IMG/VR virus record: IMGVR_UViG_3300021959_000209
Location: 1 to 32,575 of that record
Origin: a virus
Length of the DNA: 32,575 nucleotides
Strand: one strand, 5' to 3'
The translations under genes were made by a program, and so were the position numbers. Below the pieces are notes generated by a model, which saw only the letters and a list, made by a program, of their open reading frames with translations, was not told the origin of the DNA and searched no databases. Of this stretch, positions 1 through 8,291 are shown in pieces (the stretch's first letter is position 1; every line of letters begins with the position of its first letter).

Positions 1-203
1 TTTCTGGAGACTGGACAGCGCGAGTAATTGGTATTACGAGCTTACTTGGATTCCTCGGCTACATATTCCTTGTGACTATTCAGCCTCCAGATTCAAATAG
101 CGACACGATTGTTTCATTGGTACTTGGTTATCTTGGCGGCACTGTATCTGCTGTAATTAGTTTTTATTTCGGTGCTAGTCAGAGTCAATCAAAAGACAAT
201 TAA
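1..203 (+). CDS. C-terminal fragment of a holin-like small membrane protein
   Basis: The open frame enters from the left edge (first whole codon at base 3) and stops at TAA 201-203, so only about 66 C-terminal residues are present. Two hydrophobic segments are visible, roughly ITSLLGFLGYIFLVTI and VSLVLGYLGGTVSAVISFYF, separated by a short polar turn (PPDSNSD), and the end is polar (GASQSQSKDN). Two membrane segments followed by a short polar tail ending in an FYFGAS-type motif are common in small phage holins, which form lesions in the inner membrane for lysis. The assignment rests on this shape and not on a diagnostic motif. The next gene starts 3 bases later. Confidence 0.55.
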   Translation, partial: SGDWTARVIGITSLLGFLGYIFLVTIQPPDSNSDTIVSLVLGYLGGTVSAVISFYFGASQSQSKDN

Positions 204-205
204 TT

Positions 206-1423
206 ATGGCGTTTCAAAATTCTGATAACAGAAGAAAGCCTAGTGCTGATCTATTAAAGTATTGCACTACAGAAAGACAAAGAAACATCCTTGAGCTGTG
301 GATAGAACTAGGAACAAGTAAGGCTGTTGCCAATCACTTAGATATAAGTGAAACATCAGTAAGAAGAATAAAGTCTACAATCTTAGGTGTAGCTGCTAGG
401 CAAGGCTATACAGAAACATTTGACGCAACAAGGTTTGTAGACCCAGGACAGGTCGTTGTTGGCAAGTCTACATATACAAAAGATGACGAAGGCAATCCTG
501 TCTGGATTAAAACAAAGGCAGAGATTGAAGATCAAAGAAGGGCTTTTTTTGATTTTATTGAAGGTCTATTACCACAGGTAGATCCAGTAAAGCCAAAAAA
601 GGCAGAGAACAAGAAACTTAATAAAGACATCATGCCAGCCATCTTTATCGGAGATGCTCATATAGGCATGAGGGCAGATGGATCTGAGACTAGGGATAGG
701 TCTTTTGATTCGCGAATAGCAAAGGAAGAAATCTGTGTAGCCATATCAGACCTAGTTTCTGTGGCTCCAGAAGCCGATACAGGGCTTTTAGTGAATGTTG
801 GTGACTTTGTTCATGCCAATAATTCAAATGCCACTACGGGCAAGGGAACGCCTCTGGATGTGGATACAAGATACGAGAAGTTCATGCGTATCGCGGCTGA
901 GACATTGGTCTACTCTATAGACACAATGCTGACAAAGTTCAAGAACGTACAGGTTGTCATTGCTAGAGGAAACCATGATCCTGATGCAGCCATAGCCCTA
1001 CAGATGATCTTAGAGTTTTATTACTCTAAAGAGCCGAGGGTTAATGTATTAAGGTCAAAGGGCTTCTTCCACTACTTAAGGTTTGGTAAGTGGTTAATCG
1101 GAGTCCATCACGGTGACAAGGTTAAGGCACAGAAACTGGCATCTATCATGCCAAGAGATATGCCGGATGCCTGGGCAGAGACAACACATAGAATGTGGGC
1201 TGTAGGACATTTCCATCATGCCCACGAACTTGAATGTGATAACTCAGTTATCGTTAAGAAGTTTGGCACTTTAGCCCCGCCAGATGCGTGGCACTCCAGT
1301 CAGGGATATGGTTCTTCTCACGTCATGGAGATGATTGTGTTTAAACGGGATGGTGGAAAGATGCTTTCTTACACCTATGAAATTCCTAAAGAGCATAAAG
1401 GCGTGGATGTTGAAATACTATGA
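206..1423 (+). CDS. Metallophosphoesterase with N-terminal helix-turn-helix
   Basis: A 405-residue protein with two parts. Residues about 22-60 look like a helix-turn-helix (TERQRNILELWIELGTSKAV followed by ANHLDISETSVRRIKS), so the protein probably contacts DNA. From about residue 145 it carries the calcineurin-like metallophosphoesterase motifs in order: GDAHIG (149-154), GDFVHA (199-204), RGNHD (254-258), GVHHGD (299-304) and GHFHHAH (334-340). These residues bind the two catalytic metals in SbcD/Mre11-type nucleases and related phosphatases. Phages often carry this architecture among late or lysis genes. The substrate is unknown, and a DNA end-processing or repair nuclease is an inference. 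It overlaps the next gene by 4 bases (ATGA), so translation is probably coupled. Confidence 0.85.
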   Translation: MAFQNSDNRRKPSADLLKYCTTERQRNILELWIELGTSKAVANHLDISETSVRRIKSTILGVAARQGYTETFDATRFVDPGQVVVGKSTYTKDDEGNPVWIKTKAEIEDQRRAFFDFIEGLLPQVDPVKPKKAENKKLNKDIMPAIFIGDAHIGMRADGSETRDRSFDSRIAKEEICVAISDLVSVAPEADTGLLVNVGDFVHANNSNATTGKGTPLDVDTRYEKFMRIAAETLVYSIDTMLTKFKNVQVVIARGNHDPDAAIALQMILEFYYSKEPRVNVLRSKGFFHYLRFGKWLIGVHHGDKVKAQKLASIMPRDMPDAWAETTHRMWAVGHFHHAHELECDNSVIVKKFGTLAPPDAWHSSQGYGSSHVMEMIVFKRDGGKMLSYTYEIPKEHKGVDVEIL

Positions 1424-1668
1424 GCGAAGACAGGCTGAACAGAATAGAAGGGAAGCTGGATGATCTGCAAAAAGCCATCATTAGCTTGGCTCGCGTAGAG
1501 GAAAGACTGGTTACAGTGTTTAACCGTCAAAGCAACATAGAGCAGAAGGTTAATTCAATGAACGATGACCTTCAAACGCTTACAGCAAAGATTGGAAGTA
1601 TGTATGCAGAGAGGATATTCTGGATCATATTAGCCGCTGGCATTGCTGTTATTGGTCGTTATATATGA
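1420..1668 (+). CDS. Coiled-coil protein with C-terminal membrane anchor
   Basis: An 82-residue protein. Residues 1-60 are heptad-like and charged (RLNRIEGKLDDLQKAI, ERLVTVFNRQSNIEQKV), predicting a coiled coil. Residues about 66-82 ([17 protein letters not shown]) form one C-terminal membrane segment. The shape resembles the XhlA-type hemolysin/holin accessory proteins of phages, and its position next to a holin-like fragment fits a lysis role, but no diagnostic residue proves it. It starts inside the ATGA overlap with the metallophosphoesterase gene and ends in another ATGA overlap. Confidence 0.6.
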   Translation: MSEDRLNRIEGKLDDLQKAIISLARVEERLVTVFNRQSNIEQKVNSMNDDLQTLTAKIGSMYAERIFWIILAAGIAVIGRYI

Positions 1669-1853
1669 CTGACAAGATAATAGATTTCCCAAAGAAGGTT
1701 GATGTTGAAGAGCTTGGTCAACAAGCAGACGAAGAATTGACAAACTGGTGTTGTCAAAAGATAGAAGAAGGAATACCAGTAGCTTATTTGGTTGGAATCT
1801 TGTTCTTTAATGCACAGTTTTTTCTAACATCAGAGATTGTTGAAGAAGAATAG
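1665..1853 (+). CDS. Small protein of unknown function
   Basis: A 62-residue acidic protein not recognised as a family. It has a CC pair (WCCQKIEEG) and a moderately hydrophobic stretch ([16 protein letters not shown]) that could be a weak membrane or amphipathic segment. The start overlaps the preceding stop as ATGA, and the next gene begins 11 bases after its end, so it belongs to the same late transcript. The tight coupling on both sides supports it as a real gene. Confidence 0.6.
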   Translation: MTDKIIDFPKKVDVEELGQQADEELTNWCCQKIEEGIPVAYLVGILFFNAQFFLTSEIVEEE

Positions 1854-1864
1854 AGAGTATTGCG

Positions 1865-3442
1865 ATGGCTATTTCTAGTTCTAGATTTATTGAAGACAAT
1901 AATGTATCAGATATAAATGCCTTTGCTAATTACATTTTAAGCAATTCTGGTGTTCCTGTTGGACAAAATTATACTCAAGAAAACATTAATACTATTGCCG
2001 GATTGATAGGTAGTGGTGCTGTAACTATTCCTCAAGTTTCACAATTCTATGGAATTCCTGAAGAAACAATTGCATCAATTTATGAATCTTACGCACCAGT
2101 TGAAAACATTACTGACAATGTATTGAAGTTTACACCAGATACTGTTGTAGAAAGCACAGTACAACCTAGCCTTGATGCAAGTTCAGCAGCTTTATCTATA
2201 GCTCCTGCTGTAATAAACCAAGCGGCTTCTTCATTGATTTCTCCAGAGAATGTTGTAGGCGTTATTAATCCAGCCAAGTTCTTTTTTGATTTTGTAAAAG
2301 ACTTTAAGTTATTTCATAGCAAAAAAGATTATCCAAAGTTTGATGAGCTTCCTCCAGAGCAACAGGCACAAATAATCTATAACGATTTCTTGTCCAAAGT
2401 AGGGCAAAGTGGAGCAGGTGTAGAAGATACAGAAGGTGCTGCTGCGTTTAATCCTGAAATGGCTCAGGCTGTTTATGACGCAATTAAAAACATGAGCCTG
2501 GCTGATACGCAAGCAATGCTCACAGATATTATAAATACTCAGGCTCCAGATACCATTAAGACTGATGGTAATGGAGATATGCAAGCACAGTTTGAAGATT
2601 TGATTGCCAGAGCTAGAAATCTTGGCTTAGATGATTGGGCAGACAAGATTATTAAAGAATCAGGCGGCTATTGGGATTCAGAAATGGGGCCGCTTCCTGA
2701 GCTTCCTTCTGTCACTGCTGCCGATACTACTGCTGCTCAACAAGCAATAGAGATTACAGGCGCTGCTCCCTCTACTACGGCTTCTACTAGTCCTACAGAC
2801 GTTCAGCAAGAGGCTTCAAGTTATTCATGGATATATGAAGATGGAAAGTTTGTCTATGCTCCCTATGATGCAGCAGGGAAGAGATTGCCTGGTGGTGAAA
2901 GTATAAATGTATCTGACGTTGCTGGAACTGAAGGGAAGACTTTTGAAGAAGGTCAGAACATTGGTCTTTATACAGACGTTAATACTGGCAAGTTTGTGTT
3001 AGAACAAGTAGGAACTACTGATACTGGCGGCACAGGAATAGTTCCACAAATCACTATAGTAGGCCCAGCAGGAGAAATAGGCCCAATGGGGCCAATGGGG
3101 CCAACAGGAGCCACTGGTGCTACGGGTGCTACAGGAGCCACTGGCCCACAAGGCGAACAAGGTATACAGGGTATACAGGGCGAAACCGGAGCTACAGGCC
3201 CAATCGGGCCACAAGGAATACAAGGTGAGACAGGAGCAACCGGAGCTACAGGAGCAACCGGAGCTACTGGCGCTCAAGGCCCACAGGGTGAGCAAGGCAT
3301 ACAAGGTGAGCCTGGCAAGAGCGGATTACTAATGTCTTTTATTCAGTCAACTCCGATTACAAACAGTATTTTGTATGAGCCAATGAAGTTTGATTTATCC
3401 AAGATTGATGCAGGTCTGTTTCAGAGGATTCTTAACGTATGA
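1865..3442 (+). CDS. Virion structural protein with collagen-like Gly-X-Y repeats
   Basis: A 525-residue protein. The N-terminal part (about 1-300) is a mixed helical region without a motif I recognise. Residues about 400-485 are an uninterrupted collagen-like run of Gly-X-Y triplets ([35 protein letters not shown], ending GEPGKS). A short 40-residue C-terminal segment follows. Phage collagen-like segments form trimeric triple helices in tail fibres and other virion appendages, so a trimeric surface or tail-associated protein is likely. The gene sits directly before the tail adaptor gene and overlaps it by 4 bases. The DNA of the repeat is itself repetitive and prone to length change. Confidence 0.75.
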   Translation: MAISSSRFIEDNNVSDINAFANYILSNSGVPVGQNYTQENINTIAGLIGSGAVTIPQVSQFYGIPEETIASIYESYAPVENITDNVLKFTPDTVVESTVQPSLDASSAALSIAPAVINQAASSLISPENVVGVINPAKFFFDFVKDFKLFHSKKDYPKFDELPPEQQAQIIYNDFLSKVGQSGAGVEDTEGAAAFNPEMAQAVYDAIKNMSLADTQAMLTDIINTQAPDTIKTDGNGDMQAQFEDLIARARNLGLDDWADKIIKESGGYWDSEMGPLPELPSVTAADTTAAQQAIEITGAAPSTTASTSPTDVQQEASSYSWIYEDGKFVYAPYDAAGKRLPGGESINVSDVAGTEGKTFEEGQNIGLYTDVNTGKFVLEQVGTTDTGGTGIVPQITIVGPAGEIGPMGPMGPTGATGATGATGATGPQGEQGIQGIQGETGATGPIGPQGIQGETGATGATGATGATGAQGPQGEQGIQGEPGKSGLLMSFIQSTPITNSILYEPMKFDLSKIDAGLFQRILNV

Positions 3443-4086
3443 CATATTTAAATCTTATTAATAATGTCCTCCGCAGACTACGAGAGGATGAAGTAAGCAC
3501 TGTTAATGAAACAACGTATTCCACGTTGATTGGCGATTTGGTTAATGACGCAAAGAAGATTGTTGAAAATTCTTTTGATTGGACTGCTCTTCGAGACACT
3601 ATTACGGTTGCTACATCAAACGGAACCAGTGAGTATTCCATTACTGGCAGTGGTGATTTAGCTGTAATCAAAGACGTAATCAATACCACTTCAAAGAAGT
3701 TTATATATCAAAGAAGCAAGTCTTACTTTAATAACGTCTATTACAATCAAGCTACATTGTCTGGTTCTCCAGACTATTACACTTTCATTGGTACTGATGC
3801 AAGCGGTGACCTGAAGGTTAAACTGTATCCCCAACCGGATGCTGTGTATTCCTTACGGTTTGACGTTGTAGTCCCACAGGCAGACCTGTCTGGTGATGCT
3901 GATGTTTTGTCAGTACCGACTAATCCTGTCCTTCAGTTGGCCTATGCAATGGCTTTGAGGGAGCGAGGTGAGACTGGTGGTCAGAGTGCTGTAGAACAGT
4001 TTGCCGTGGCATCTACTGCTTTGTCAGATGCTATTGCTTTTGATGCTAACCGTTATCCGACAGAAATGACCTTTGTGGTGGTGTAA
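3439..4086 (+). CDS. Head-to-tail adaptor (tail tubular protein A-like)
   Basis: A 215-residue protein starting [20 protein letters not shown], then [20 protein letters not shown]. This opening is characteristic of podovirus tail tubular A/adaptor proteins, which bind the portal from below and form the top of the tail. The middle has the usual beta-rich part ([36 protein letters not shown]) and the C-terminus the helix [16 protein letters not shown]. Assignment is by family resemblance recalled from reading, not by a search. It overlaps the collagen-repeat gene (ATGA) and shares one base with the next gene (TAATG), consistent with a tail-assembly operon. Confidence 0.75.
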   Translation: MTYLNLINNVLRRLREDEVSTVNETTYSTLIGDLVNDAKKIVENSFDWTALRDTITVATSNGTSEYSITGSGDLAVIKDVINTTSKKFIYQRSKSYFNNVYYNQATLSGSPDYYTFIGTDASGDLKVKLYPQPDAVYSLRFDVVVPQADLSGDADVLSVPTNPVLQLAYAMALRERGETGGQSAVEQFAVASTALSDAIAFDANRYPTEMTFVVV

Positions 4087-5612
4087 TGGCCCAACAAATC
4101 CAACAAATAACAATTACTGCACCAGGCTTTGCTGGGGTTAATACTCAGGATGCGCCTTTGTCTCAGGAGCCTAGCTTTGCTTCTGTAGCAGATAACTGTG
4201 TTATCGACAAAGAAGGTCGTATTGCAGCAAGGAAAGGCTATACCGTTATTACAACGGATGCTACTCCACTTGGTTCATCTATAGGGATTACTGCTATTAA
4301 GCAGTTCCGTGATGATGCAGGTAATACAAAGATATTCTCTACTGGGAACAGTAAGATATTCTCAGGAACAACTACATTAACTGATGAGACTCCTGGCTCT
4401 TATACAGTTTCTGCTAATAATTGGAAGATTGTTAATTTCAATGGAAAAGCATACTTTTTTCAAATCTCACAGGAGCCTTTGGTTTATTCAAATGCTGCGG
4501 CTGCTGTACAAAAAATGTCTTCTCACGCTGGTGCTACTGGTACTCCGCCTCAAGGCAATGAAGTCTTGGCAGCGTTTGGTCGTCTATGGGTGGCTGATTT
4601 TGCTGCTGACAAGTCTACTATCTACTGGTCTGATCTTCTTGATGGGACAGCGTGGACAGGGGGTACTTCTGGCTCTATAGATATTTCTAAGGTCTGGCCT
4701 AATGGCTATGACGAGATTGTTGCTCTGGCTGCACATAACGGATTCTTAATCATCTTTGGTAAAGATTCTATCCTTGTGTACGGTGGAGCAGATTCTCCAG
4801 CCACTATGGAACTGACGGATACTATTTCCAACATTGGTTGTGTTAATAGAGATTGTGTTGTATCAACTGGTAAAGACCTGATCTTCCTTGATAGGTCTGG
4901 TGTCAGAAGTCTGGCAAGAACCATTCAGGAGAAATCTTCACCCATTGGTGATATTTCAAGGAACGTCAATAACGACATTAAGACTGCTATCCTTAACGAG
5001 AGTAGTGATATTCGGATGTTTTATTCTCCTCAAGAGGCGTTTATTCTTCTGATATTCCGATCACAGTTCTTTGTGTACGTCTTTGATACAAGAACCCCGT
5101 TACAGGATGGGTCATATCGCGTAACCACATGGTCTTCCATGAACCCTGTATGCTTTGAAAACCTGGTTGACGATACTATTTATCTGGGTGTTGCAGAGGG
5201 AATAGCACAATATACGTCATACACTGACGGTACAGACCCTTATGTTTTGTCTTACTTTAGCCATCCTTTGTCCTTTGGCAATCCATCGACATTAAAGTTT
5301 CTAAAGAAGATAAACCTGACCACGTTTGATGGAGCCGAATCCACTGTTACATTGAATTGGGCCTATGACTATAAGACTGGATTTTCAAAACAGGCTTATG
5401 TTCTTCCTGCTTCAAACATAGCGCAGTACAACATATCTGAGTTTAATACTGACGCAGAGTATTCTTCTTATATCTCTTTGGTGAATAGAAAGAAGATCAA
5501 TACCACTGGATCAGGGACTATAGTTTCAATAGGTGTAGAGAATACAATTAACGGTAATTCTATTGCTTTACAGGAGATTAACATTCATGCCTTGCTTGGG
5601 CGCATGGTGTAG
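4086..5612 (+). CDS. Tail nozzle/stabilization-type structural protein
   Basis: A 508-residue beta-rich protein beginning [20 protein letters not shown] followed by a QDAPLSQEPSFASVADNC motif and EGRIAARKGY. Podovirus tail tubular B or nozzle proteins, and P22-type stabilization proteins, open in this way: the N-terminus describes which samples are present at the tail, and repeated beta blades follow (WVADFAADKSTIYWSDLLDG, FGKDSILVYGG, VFDTRTPLQDGSYRVTTWS). Its position right after the adaptor gene fits a distal tail-tube component. The exact counterpart (T7 gp12-like or P22 gp10-like) cannot be settled by eye. Confidence 0.7.
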   Translation: MAQQIQQITITAPGFAGVNTQDAPLSQEPSFASVADNCVIDKEGRIAARKGYTVITTDATPLGSSIGITAIKQFRDDAGNTKIFSTGNSKIFSGTTTLTDETPGSYTVSANNWKIVNFNGKAYFFQISQEPLVYSNAAAAVQKMSSHAGATGTPPQGNEVLAAFGRLWVADFAADKSTIYWSDLLDGTAWTGGTSGSIDISKVWPNGYDEIVALAAHNGFLIIFGKDSILVYGGADSPATMELTDTISNIGCVNRDCVVSTGKDLIFLDRSGVRSLARTIQEKSSPIGDISRNVNNDIKTAILNESSDIRMFYSPQEAFILLIFRSQFFVYVFDTRTPLQDGSYRVTTWSSMNPVCFENLVDDTIYLGVAEGIAQYTSYTDGTDPYVLSYFSHPLSFGNPSTLKFLKKINLTTFDGAESTVTLNWAYDYKTGFSKQAYVLPASNIAQYNISEFNTDAEYSSYISLVNRKKINTTGSGTIVSIGVENTINGNSIALQEINIHALLGRMV

Positions 5613-5621
5613 GAGATAACA

Positions 5622-6668
5622 ATGCCAACTTTAGAAGAAATAAACAAATTACTTGGTGGAGTCTTTGGTTCCAAACTAGGTGGATTGCTTGGAGGAATAG
5701 GGCAATATGCTCTAGGTCAATCAGGCCAACAAGACGTTGCCGAGGCCCAGAAACAGGCTATGCAAGCCTTAACTGGTCAGACCACTTTCCCGCAAATGGA
5801 AGGTGGATTGCTTGGTCAGGCTCTTGCACAGACCCAGTTTAAACCCTTTACGGTCACTTCTGGGACTGGTGGAACGGCTCAGGTAGGGCCGACTGGCGGT
5901 CTTACATTAGGGCTATCTGCACAGGAACAAGCAGCCCAACAGGGGCTTCTGGGCATGATACCTACCCTTCTGGGACAGGTTGGCAGACAAGATGATGTTG
6001 GCCTCATTAATATGCTTACGCAGTCTCCTGAGCAGCGACAGGCCCGTGAACAGCAAATCTTTAGTCGTCTCCAGGCTGCACAGTTACCTGAGCAGGAACG
6101 TGCCAGATTGGGCCTTGAGGAGCGTCTAGCGTCACAAGGCAGACTGGGTGTTCGTACCTCAATGTTTGGGGGAACTCCTGAGCAACTGGCTCTGGAAAAG
6201 GCTATTCAAGAGCAACAGGCACAGACCTCAGTAAGTGCTATGGAGCAAGCAAGGGCAGAACAAGCTCTACAGTCTCAGCAGACTCTGGCTGGTCTACAGC
6301 AGATGTTGGGTGAGCAGCAGCTTCTTACTCAAACAATTCCAAGTTTCCTCCAAGCAGCGTATGTTCCTCAAGCTGGATTGTTGTCAGCATTGGCTCCTTC
6401 TACCGATCTATCAAGGGTATTGGCATCCCTTCAAGCTGGTGGTGCAGAGCTGTACTCTGGTCTTGGTCAGACTGCTATCGAGTCTCAGTTGGGCTTTGAA
6501 AACCTTAGAAACGCCCTGAGACAACAACAATATGCAGGTTTGTTTGACTTGTTGAAGGGAAAACAACAGACAGGACAGTCAGGAACTTCATCTGAACTTA
6601 TTCCATTTGGAAATACCGGAGTGATGATTAATCCGACTACTGGTGAAGTTACTTACAACCCCAATTAA
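5622..6668 (+). CDS. Putative ejection (internal virion) protein, Gln/Gly/Leu-rich
   Basis: A 348-residue protein. The N-terminus is Gly/Leu-rich and amphipathic (LLGGVFGSKLGGLLGGIGQY), followed by long Gln/Ala-rich helical stretches (EKAIQEQQAQTSVSAMEQAR, EQALQSQQTLAGLQQMLGEQ). No catalytic motif is seen. Podoviruses place two or three such low-complexity, helical, membrane-active proteins directly after tail genes, and they are expelled into the cell envelope to help DNA entry. This gene is the first of three with that character (5622-10787). The role is inferred from composition and position. Confidence 0.6.
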   Translation: MPTLEEINKLLGGVFGSKLGGLLGGIGQYALGQSGQQDVAEAQKQAMQALTGQTTFPQMEGGLLGQALAQTQFKPFTVTSGTGGTAQVGPTGGLTLGLSAQEQAAQQGLLGMIPTLLGQVGRQDDVGLINMLTQSPEQRQAREQQIFSRLQAAQLPEQERARLGLEERLASQGRLGVRTSMFGGTPEQLALEKAIQEQQAQTSVSAMEQARAEQALQSQQTLAGLQQMLGEQQLLTQTIPSFLQAAYVPQAGLLSALAPSTDLSRVLASLQAGGAELYSGLGQTAIESQLGFENLRNALRQQQYAGLFDLLKGKQQTGQSGTSSELIPFGNTGVMINPTTGEVTYNPN

Positions 6669-6682
6669 TTGAGTAATAAACA

Positions 6683-8278
6683 ATGGCTATCAATATCCAA
6701 TCTTTGTTTCAAGACATCATTGAGACTCCTGCTCAACGGCAGCAGCGTATGCTTCAAGAGGGCATACTGAAGGGCCGTGAATTAACCGCTGGCCTTACTG
6801 GTCTAGCCAGGACTCAAGCTCCTTTGGTTTCTGCCTTGATGATGAATATGCCTCAACAACAAGAAGCATTGCGCCGTGGTGTTGGTGGTATGCTTGGCCT
6901 TGATGTAAGGTCTGAGTCTGAGAAGGTACAGGACGCATTGAAGAATGTTGATCCGAATAATCCTCAGAGCTTGTTGCAAGCTGCTCAGATGATTCAAGGT
7001 CTTGGTCTTGGCTCTCAAGCAGCACAGATGCGTCAAATGGCTGCTGATGTCACAAGACAAAAAGAAGCTGATCTTTTGGCAAGACAACAAACATCTGCTC
7101 AAATTGCTCGCGATGTTGAAGCAACTGCTGCAAGCGTACAAAGCAGAGAACAGGAAAAGCAATTATTTGATATTAAGCTTCAAGCAGCATCAAATGATCT
7201 TGAAAGACAACAAGTTATTAATGCCAGAGATGATTATCTCTATACTATATCAACCGCAGAAGCATTAAGCAGGGTTTCAAAAATTGAAGATGAAGAAACA
7301 GCAAGAAGAAATATTCCTGCATTTGTTTCTGATTTAAGAACTGCTGGATATAAAAGTATAGCAAATCAACTTGAAAAACGAATTATAACTCCAAGAGAAG
7401 CTGCTGAACTTATTAATAAGCAAGGTCAACTGAGCGAAGACTCATGGGCAAGATTAAGCAACTCTACAATCTTTAATAGAAATACCGGAGAAACAAAAAC
7501 ATTTGAAGAAACAGGCGTTGAGACAACTATTGAAATAAATAAAAATGGCGTGCCTTACATTGTCGGAATAGGCAAAGATGGAAATATAGTATACGAATTA
7601 AATACTGCAACATTACAAAGAACTGTTCCTGGTCAAACAATAGACGGCACTCCAAGCCAATCAACTACAAATTCTTTTAATGCGGCAAATAATGGTCAAA
7701 ATCAGGAATGGAACAACAATAAAATACTTGCACTGCAAAAGAACGCACAAATATTGAATTCTATTGATGCTGCTCGTCTTCATGCAGAAAGTTATCGTAC
7801 TGCAACTGGCGTTATTGGAAGAACGGCTGAACAAATCTCTGGAATTCCTGGACTTGGCTCTTTTGCCACACAACGTAAAGTTGAATTATCAAAATTGCTT
7901 GAAGACGTAAAGGGAAATATTGCCTTTGATAGGCTTCAAAAAATGAGAGATGAAAGCAAAACTGGTGGTGCGCTAGGCAATGTTTCAAATATTGAACTTG
8001 AATTACTGCAAGGCACTCTTGGCTCATTAAGCGCAGATGTTTCATTAGAATATTTCTTACAACAACTAGATAAAGTTGAACGTCATTATAATAATTTTAT
8101 GGCTATTGAACTTGGTCTTGCTGGAGATATTGATTTATCTGGAACAGAATACGATGAAAAAGTTGCTGTTTTACAAAATACAGATGGTTCTCGTGATATT
8201 TTTATTTTAAATGATGATGGAGATTGGGAGAGAATGTCTGGCCCAATAGCATCACAAATCACAATTAAAAAACTTTGA
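6683..8278 (+). CDS. Putative ejection (internal virion) protein
   Basis: A 531-residue protein, mostly helical. The first 170 residues are Gln/Met-rich (RTQAPLVSALMMNMPQQQEA, QAAQMIQGLGLGSQAAQMRQ) and continue in a charged coiled-coil-like part. The C-terminal third contains RLHAESYRTATGVIGRTAEQ and a moderately conserved-looking helical domain. It sits between two other ejection-type proteins, and a P22 gp20/gp16-like delivery role is inferred from composition and position. The 14-base gaps on either side (around TTGAGTAAtA before both this gene and the next) are similar, suggesting duplicated translation start regions. Confidence 0.6.
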   Translation: MAINIQSLFQDIIETPAQRQQRMLQEGILKGRELTAGLTGLARTQAPLVSALMMNMPQQQEALRRGVGGMLGLDVRSESEKVQDALKNVDPNNPQSLLQAAQMIQGLGLGSQAAQMRQMAADVTRQKEADLLARQQTSAQIARDVEATAASVQSREQEKQLFDIKLQAASNDLERQQVINARDDYLYTISTAEALSRVSKIEDEETARRNIPAFVSDLRTAGYKSIANQLEKRIITPREAAELINKQGQLSEDSWARLSNSTIFNRNTGETKTFEETGVETTIEINKNGVPYIVGIGKDGNIVYELNTATLQRTVPGQTIDGTPSQSTTNSFNAANNGQNQEWNNNKILALQKNAQILNSIDAARLHAESYRTATGVIGRTAEQISGIPGLGSFATQRKVELSKLLEDVKGNIAFDRLQKMRDESKTGGALGNVSNIELELLQGTLGSLSADVSLEYFLQQLDKVERHYNNFMAIELGLAGDIDLSGTEYDEKVAVLQNTDGSRDIFILNDDGDWERMSGPIASQITIKKL

Positions 8279-8291
8279 TTGAGTAACAGTT

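Noticed and set aside
4381-4440. CTGATGA on the plus strand as a hammerhead core
   Set aside because: It lies within a coding gene and no stem II, GAAA or partner stem follows. Other CTGANGA matches in coding regions (for example 27375, 28189) fail in the same way.
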